A DNA stretch of 64,000 nt, taken from contig NC_063168.1 in assembly GCF_023159225.1 (NCBI RefSeq), positions 47,761,062 through 47,825,061 on the forward strand, read 5' to 3'. This stretch comes from Perognathus longimembris pacificus (Eukaryota > Chordata > Mammalia > Rodentia > Heteromyidae). The position numbers and the translations under genes were made by a program. Positions 56,617 to 64,000 of the stretch are shown here, piece after piece; positions within the stretch are counted from its first letter, which is position 1, and each line of letters opens with the position of its first letter. The notes below the pieces were generated by a model. It made no database searches and was not told the origin of the DNA. It saw nothing but the letters and a program-made list of their open reading frames with translations.

Positions 56617-59039
56617 TTTATTTTATGTCATTGCTTGTGGCAGCAACACTTGCTTTATTCCATTGATCTGAATTACTGATTTTTCTGACACAGGAAAGGT
56701 GTTGGGCCATTTTCATTGCCTTCCTAGAATTGGAATTGTATGCAGAACATGGAGTACCTGTAATTCCTCTCATATGGAAATTTATTAGTGCAGAGCATTA
56801 GGAGGCATTTCTCTCTGTTCATATTCACAGAAAGGAAGATGCCTATGCCATTTTCATGGTGAAGTGTGCTATGTTACATTCACTGCTTTCATCTTAACTT
56901 TTAGCACAGGGATGGCCTCTTTTAATATTTATCAACTGATTTTTGCGGGAGATCAGAGTAATGTCATATGTGACTATGGAGCTCTGAGATGTAGGATAAT
57001 TCATGTGTTTTTTTTTTTCCTACTTTGGGACTGAGTTTTTCCAGGAGTGAGATGAAAGGGATGGCTATATTTGGTTTAAGATCTTTTCAGGTGTAAAAAG
57101 CTATGGCTGTGATTTAGTACTATCCATGCTAAGAAGATAACTGTTGCAGCCTATAGTATTTCCATTTTTAGGGGAAAAATACCACTTTCATGAAAGCAGC
57201 TTAAAACCCCAATCTTTTCCCATCATTTAGAGGAAATGTTGAAAAGGATAGAAAAAAAGAAACAACCTATAGTATTCAGGCAGTATAAAGATTCTGAGAG
57301 CATGTAAGGGTCATATATGGGCCTACATACACGCTCTCATTTCTCTCCCAAGTCTCAGGTATAGATGTTTCCATTTTCCTGCACATACAGCTCCCTGGGT
57401 CACTGAGGCTGTGGATGGCATTTCAGACATGCTTTCAAAGACTCCTGAGAATCCAAATGTACACAGTCATTCCTATTTTTGCAGAACTACAATAAACTGG
57501 AGAGCCATCTACCAATGAATGAAGGTGTCCACTGGATTTTAAAAAAATCTTCTACCTAGACCTTTAGATTATATTGTAATCGAAGACGTATCTGGAAAGG
57601 TAGGCTTAAAAAATTAACAAGCACTCAATATTTTCAATGCAGCAAGGACCAGGCTGGACTGCATTCTGACAGAAATGAGTCCTTATATGAAAGTCAACAT
57701 GAAACAAGTCAGCTGAGGAATTTAATAGGCAGGTTTTCCCCCTATACCTGTGGTTAAATATTCTAATATTGTGATGTTTGTCAACAAGCATCTTTTTGCA
57801 GGTGTGACTGTACCTCAATTTTTTTTCTTTTGTTTATTTCAAAGTTGACATTTTAGAAGTTATTCAGGAACTGTTGAACCATGAAACTATTTTTCATTGT
57901 CAAAAATGCTGAATGGTGAAGTAATGACTAGCTTTCACAGTTCACCTCTTTATTTTATAATCTAGTTGAGCTAGTAAATTTGGATGTGAAGTAAGACAGT
58001 TGCTTCTGGGAAATAAGTTATTTTCCCCCAGTGCCCACAGGCTTATGAATGTTTGAATGTAAATACATGAATATATGAAGGATTTAAGAACATAAACATA
58101 TCACCGTTTGTTGTAATCAGATGCATTCTACTTGAAGCACAATGTGGGTTGGAATAGGTTTGTGAATAGAGCTTGTTTTCATGTAAATGGGATCAAGCAG
58201 TAGCACTGGTTAGCTATTCAGGGAATCAGACAATACCACCCTTGCTGGAAATGCTTCAGTAAGAATTTAATCCATGCACCTAATATTTGAACTCCAACTT
58301 TTGCTTCATATTCCTGTGGCCTAATCCAGATCTCATTGACTGACAATGAGTAAAGGAGAGTGTGAGACTTAGTGTGATCTATTTATGTGTGGTACTGGCA
58401 TGGAGTATTTCAAGTTTCATCTTGAAGGTAGCATCTACAAAGAGCTTTCTTTCCCCTCCTTTGTGACATTCTAAAAAATGCAGGATGGCCTTTCTGCCCC
58501 TAGAAGCAAGACCTACGCGATAACTCCTATAGAGTACCACCAAACCAAGAGGACATAAAGAACACACAGTCCTGTGCTTCACTGCTGTATGTCCAGCATG
58601 CATATTATAAACATCACTGTACTCTCTAAGTTTCTAAGCAGCTTACCCTTCTCTGTGGATGTGAAGAGAGACCATTACCGAAGCATTTCTTTTGGAAATA
58701 ATATCAGCATTACAGTGAGAGTAGCTTAATGTTTCACATTTACAAATGGGAAATTACAAACGGGCTGACATTCTGGCACTTACAACACCAGGGGGAAAAA
58801 AAAACCCTTAACAACAATTCATGCATAGAAAAGCCATTTATAAAATGAAGCTTGGTGTATTTAGTTCATTTGAATCCATAAAATTTCACATATACTAGAT
58901 GTGTGTGCATGTGTATGTGTGCATGTAATATTGCATTGTTATATATTTGCAATGAAAACCTTAAATGAAACATGCATTATGTATACCAGTTATCCAAGAC
59001 CCTGTTGTCAGTGAGGGAAAATGACAATTTTTCCACATG

Positions 59040-59400
59040 TTGTGCAGCTATTTTTAATCTGAGAACAGTAATCAGAAAAGAGCTTAAATCTTACTTCTTC
59101 CGCTTGTCTCTCTGATACAAATAGGATGACATGGTGTGAGTGGCCTAACATGAAGTATGACACAGCCAGGCTGTTTTGATATTCATGTGAAGGGCAAATT
59201 TAATTGTAAATCTCTTGGCCAGACCTGCCTTTTGCCACATCATCAGAGCCCATCGAGTGTGACCCTCGTTTAAACCTTCAAGAAGACAGTGCCCCCTTCC
59301 CCCTTGCTGCTGCTCTCTGATCTGACTTCCATGCTTAATCTGATCTAATCCGGACGGCATTATCTTCATCTGTGCAATGAAACCTGGAGGATCCTTTCCC
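59040..59400. promoter_or_regulatory. Candidate intronic regulatory element with TAATCY sites
   Basis: Repeat-free and more GC-balanced than its flanks. TAATCT (59336-59341) and TAATCC (59346-59351) are OTX/CRX-type sites 10 bp apart. Function is inferred only. Confidence 0.4.
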
Positions 59401-60737
59401 AAATTTAGTGAGGAAAGGCATTTACTAAATTACTTGCACAAATCATGTGAGATTTTAGCTCCTTATTTTTCATTGTATGAGAGGTATACAGTGAGGCATA
59501 TTATCAATGATTAGCCAGAAATCTAGGTTTCTTCCATTTTTGGAATAAGGTTTTTGGAAATTGGATGTACAAAGAAACTAAAAGGACCAGGAAGACCTCA
59601 GAAATCCAAGGTGAAAATAGAACAAAATATTCATTGTTCATGGAGAAATAGTTTGTGGGAGAAAACACAAAAAACAAACCAAATCCCATAGATTTTGGTA
59701 GGGAAATTATAGATTAAAAATCATATTCAAATAATGATAATTAGAAAACTACTTCCTGGAAATTTCATTCTATTTTCCTCTAGGCAGTCTTCTCTGGATT
59801 TTCAATCTTATGATTGGGCTTATCAAAATAACAGAATTGTGGAATCTGAACTTGGGAGTGTTTTCAAATCTAAAGTGTTATGTTAATTATCATGATAAAA
59901 TATAAGGAAGACTTTACTCTTGTCAGAGCTAATGCTCCTATTGTCCGTATTTCATATGCTGAAATAATTATTACTCAAACTACATGAAGAAATACATGAG
60001 ATTAGTTGAAATAATTACTAAAATTGGATTCATATTTATCCTGTAACTTAGGTTGAGACTTTCAGTAACAAATAAGGAGATTGGGCTAACAAGGAAGACA
60101 AAATGTCTAATGTACATTTATTTTTCAAAAAGCAGGTGCCTGACAGAGATTTGAATGTTTTTATTTACATAAGAATAAAATGTAATTTTATAATTTTTGT
60201 ATTGTGCATAATTAAATACCATAATGAGTGCAATGAAAATATTAGATAGCAAATACACACTTTAAGAAAGGCTATTTCCCAAAAGGCATTCCTCAGATGA
60301 TGTTTATTTGCTGGAGAGTTACATGTGTGTGTACATGTATATATTGCCTTATATCAATAGTCAGATCTCTCCTAAGAAGTAAGCTAATTGAGCTGTTTGT
60401 GTTGATAAACTCCTTTTTCTCCAGACTATTCCTCTCCGAGCCATAATTATTTGCAATTTGCCTAAGTCGTCCATTTACTGATACGTCAAGCATGAAACAG
60501 AGGCAATTCCAGAAAATGGAAATGCTTCTCAAAATCAATCTTTGGGAAATAATGTGGTAGAAGTTACTGTGTGATAGAAGACTACCTTATAACTGTCACA
60601 TGGAGATGAATATTAATTTGTTGAGGTTAAGGTGGCTTTGTGCTTCATTTGTTGACTTTGCTTAGCCGTTGTCAGCCCAATGACTCCAGCAAAGCTATTT
60701 TTTTTCTAACAGGAGTTTTATGATTTTTATGTACTTA

Positions 60738-60830
<93 letters not shown>

Positions 60831-61976
60831 TTAAAAAATTATACTTAGGCTTTTTTTAAACTTTTGATTTTTGAGCTATTAACATTATTTTTGTGGCACT
60901 TGAAATTATTTAAAAGGCATATACAAATTATTTCAAAAGATATAATAAAAATAGGAGGTAACTGTCTTTCATATTTTATTTAGTCTTCAAATCCACAAGA
61001 GGAAGAATTCTCTACTTAAATACAATAGTTAAGTTTTTGCTAGTTTTTGTAGACAAGCTAGGAAGAAATGGCTTAGTGCTTCCATAGTCATTAGGATGAT
61101 TCTAGATCTTTAACATGAATGAGACACATACTGACACTGAAGTACTTCCCATCTGATTGGAATACAAATGAATGACATAAACAGTGTATAACTACCTCCA
61201 CCTAGCATGTCAACTGCATTTCCTATTACTAAAATGAACAATTTAGAAAGATGGAAGAAAAGAACAGGAAAGTTCCACTTGGTAGCTCTCAGTTTGTAAG
61301 CATACTTTACAATTCTCCTATACTCACAGTCTTCAAATCAAAGAAGGAGCAGGCTTTAGACATCATATTAATAATGATAATTAACAATATGAATTTGAAA
61401 ACTCTACTTACGCTTTTCATATACACTGGTTACATCAATGCCAATGAGTTTCTTAAGGTAGAAGAGATTAAACACAAAAACACCTAGATGGCTGAGGGTT
61501 AGTTACTGTCTCTGTTTCTCGTGACTCATACTTACTAAACTGCTATACTACTGCCCACAGTGTCAGGCTCTGTGCTGTGTGCCCAGGCCCACCTTCATCA
61601 AGGCAGCTAGTAAGCCACAGAAACACAGACCCAGAGAACCAAGACTTTCCAGAAGAGGCTATTTCAGTGTTCACAGCTGGTTCACAGAGACAAGCTTTAT
61701 TAACTCCAATGCTGTTCTGCTGGCCCAGACCCACTGGACAGCCAAGAAACAAAGGAACCCAGGAAATCACTAAGAGTTGACTGCTTATGTTGCTTTTGGA
61801 GTCATCATAATCCCTAGGGAGGGTAGGAAACAACCAATATCACTTTTCTGGATAGGCTGAAGCTCCTGAACCTTCCAGGACTTGGGTTTATGGGGGAAAG
61901 TGAGCCTGTCAGTCCTTGTCAGAGAGTTCTTGAGAGCTTCCACATGAACAAGAAGGATTTAAAATGCAGATCTAGT

Positions 61977-62090
61977 AGCAAAGCATGGTGGCCTGTAAAT
62001 ATAGCACTTGGGAGCCTAAGCCGGAGGAACATAAGTTCAGGGCCAACCTAGACTGCACTGAGAGATCCTATCTCTCAATAATGCCCTCCC
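61977..62090 (+). mobile_element. B1-like SINE monomer
   Basis: AGCAAAGCATGGTGGCCTG, ACTTGGGAGCCTAAGCC and GATCCTATCTCTCAATAATG are a diverged B1. Confidence 0.7.
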
Positions 62091-62096
62091 CCAGCA

Positions 62097-62560
62097 TATG
62101 TAATATGTGTGTATATATATATATATGTATATATGTGTGTATGCACATACATATACACTACATATATAGCATATATACTATATAATGTTTATAGCACATA
62201 TATACCATGTAGCATATATAACATAATATATAACAGTATATACTATATAAAATATAGCACATTATATGTATTATGATATATTATATAGCATATATAGCAT
62301 ACTATATGCCATTATATATACACCATATAATATATATTATATAAACTATTATATATACTATATAGCATACTATGTGTAGTATATATTCTACATATTATAT
62401 ATAATACATATAGCATATATACATATTTTGTATACATAGTATATATAGTATACATGACATAATACAGTAAATATAACACACAATACATATAATCTACATA
62501 TACATGTTACATATATGTGTATGTGTATATGCATGAATGTATGGATGTATGTATGTGGTG
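62097..62560. repeat. AT-rich satellite-like array (TATA/CATA)
   Basis: About 460 bp is almost wholly made of TATA, CATATA and TATAGCATA units, ending in GTAT units. It begins at the tail of the B1 copy. Confidence 0.92.
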
Positions 62561-62584
62561 GAGCTTTTTAGATAGATCATAAAA

Positions 62585-63060
62585 GTGATGTATATACCAC
62601 ACACATTTTTTAACAAGAATAAAGGAAAGGTTTATTGCCAGCAAAGGGTCCAGCAAGACCCCTTCTCACAAGAGAGAAGTGAGAAGAAGTGCTATTGTCT
62701 GAGGTGATCTATATAACCTACTGGGGCTAGGAGGGGTTAGGAGGTGGAGACCTTGGTGTGGACGTGTGGACCAGGGACTTCACTATGGTGTGTTTGGATT
62801 TATGGCTGCTGCCCAAGTAGTAGATAAGGGGTCTTGCAGCTGCCCAGGCCTGAAAGTCATTCTAAGTGTATCTTGTTGCTTTATATGGTTGTAGCTGCTC
62901 CAGAGGAGTGCCATCTCAAGGTAAAGAGAGGTGGAGGGCTGATTATTCACTGTCTTTACTAAATGGGCCTAGTGTTGTCTAGGAAAAGAGCATGCTAAGC
63001 TATGGGACAAGAGGCTAGTGGGCTTACATTCCCCAGTCTTTGGTTTAATAATTGAAGGGG
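62585..63060 (-). mobile_element. Possible solo LTR
   Basis: The minus strand has GGCAATAAACCTTTCCTTTA, an LTR-like polyadenylation context, downstream of several hundred bases of unique mixed sequence. No matching second LTR or target duplication was found and the edges are guesses. Confidence 0.35.
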
Positions 63061-63249
63061 CACTAGGTTGGGAGCATGGGAGAAGGCTGTCTCTTCTGGG
63101 GCTGCTTCCTGCTCAGAAGGGGGTAAAGTAGTCAACAGGAGATACTCGACCACTACCACACATACTTTGAGGAAAAAAACAAACAACTCCTTATTACCTT
63201 TCTGCTTTGTGTACTTCTCTGGAATGATTCCTCTCTTCACTAAGAGGAA

Positions 63250-63915
63250 AAGCTCAAGTCTTTACAATTACCCCGTAAGACTGCCATCTGGTCTGCTTAG
63301 AACTGTGACCACATCATCTATTACTCTCTGCTTGTCTGCTGTGCTTTAGTGCCACTGGCCTTATGGCTTCTTGAAATCCCCTGGCATGACTCTCTCTTAG
63401 CTGTTTTTACTATACTGCTTACTCTGCCTAGATACACCTCTTCCAGATACTCATATGGCTCACTCCCCTCAACAGTTTCAAGTCGTTGAATGGCTTGCCT
63501 CCTCAGGGTGGCCTTCTGTTACCACCATTTCATTTCCTTTTTGGTTCTTTTGTAGTACTGGGGTTTGAATTCATGGCCTAGTGCTCTGAGGCCTAGGCTC
63601 AGTAGTTCTATTACTTGAGCCATGCCCCTCACCCCAAACTATCATTTTCAAAAGTGTAATTTATTTCCAATCTAGCAATTTTTGCTGGATCAACACAAGA
63701 AGTCCCCTATCTTGCTCTGAACTTTTATTGTATTATTTATTGTCATGTTACTTTATTGCATAACTAAATTATTTTGTTTATTCTCTCTTTCCCTGCTAGA
63801 ATATAAGCTTGATGAAAATATAATTTGGGGGAGGGGAAAGGAGGACAGTGAGTATTTCCTTTATCTAGAACAGTTCCTGACACATGAAAGTTATTCAATA
63901 TATTATCTGAATAAC
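63250..63915 (+). mobile_element. L2 3'-end fossil split by ID-like SINE
   Basis: CTCCTCAGGGTGGCCTTCTG before the SINE, then CTAGAATATAAGCTTGATG and CAGTTCCTGACACATGAAAG after it, follow L2 order. Confidence 0.75.
63541..63636 (-). mobile_element. ID-like SINE fragment
   Basis: AGTACTGGGGTTTGAATTCA followed by CTATTACTTGAGCCATGCC is a reversed tRNA-derived SINE inserted in L2. Confidence 0.7.
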
Positions 63916-64000
63916 TTGTGTGTGATTGCATCTGGCACCAAGTCCAGTACACAGAGGAAGTCAACATCTAGTGGGAACTATATTTCTAGAATAGAAAAAT

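Overview
This window is mammalian nuclear DNA, almost certainly from a geomyoid rodent (kangaroo rat, pocket mouse or pocket gopher). The evidence is a large set of dimeric SINEs whose right half is the 'Geo' monomer, joined either to a tRNA-Ala/ID-like left half (IDL-Geo, e.g. 13038-13243 and 16524-16723) or to a B1/7SL-like left half. IDL-Geo is reported only from Geomyoidea. Spliced exons with GT-AG borders, MIR and L2 fossils, a rodent-type L1 and many microsatellites fit. There is no prokaryotic or operon-like content, and nearly all long open frames are chance frames or repeats.

One protein gene is supported: CAMKMT (calmodulin-lysine N-methyltransferase), on the minus strand. Its last four coding exons lie at 60739-60813, 52243-52306, 40913-41044 and 35213-35290. 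They join in frame and encode the last 115 residues. The 3'UTR runs left to two overlapping AATAAA signals at 34736-34745. The 5' exons lie beyond 64000. In other mammals the order is PREPL-CAMKMT-SIX3-SIX2, so the left half of the window is probably the CAMKMT-SIX3 interval, read here in reverse.

Layout: 1-6900, intergenic DNA with SINE, MIR and simple repeats. 6940-11180, repeat-poor DNA with homeodomain-type motifs and CpG-rich patches (9460-9880, 10150-10650), which are candidate long-range regulatory elements. 11200-28500, repeat-dense intergenic DNA (SINEs, an L1 with target-site duplications, L2, MIR, microsatellites). 28500-31260, a second repeat-poor block with a CpG-rich segment and a promoter-like cluster (CRE, GC box, TATA-like) near 29400. 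31260-34700, CAMKMT downstream flank. 34700-64000, the 3' part of CAMKMT. Its introns hold a GC-rich patch (38440-38960), a young internally deleted ERV with two LTRs, a Pro-type primer-binding site and a 5-bp target duplication (46712-47821), and more SINE, L2 and MIR copies.

No new biochemical system is visible. The most useful observations are the locus identity, the candidate regulatory blocks near SIX3, the young non-autonomous ERV, and SINE copies that have seeded microsatellites. All repeat and family calls were made by eye and from memory; no alignment or search was run.
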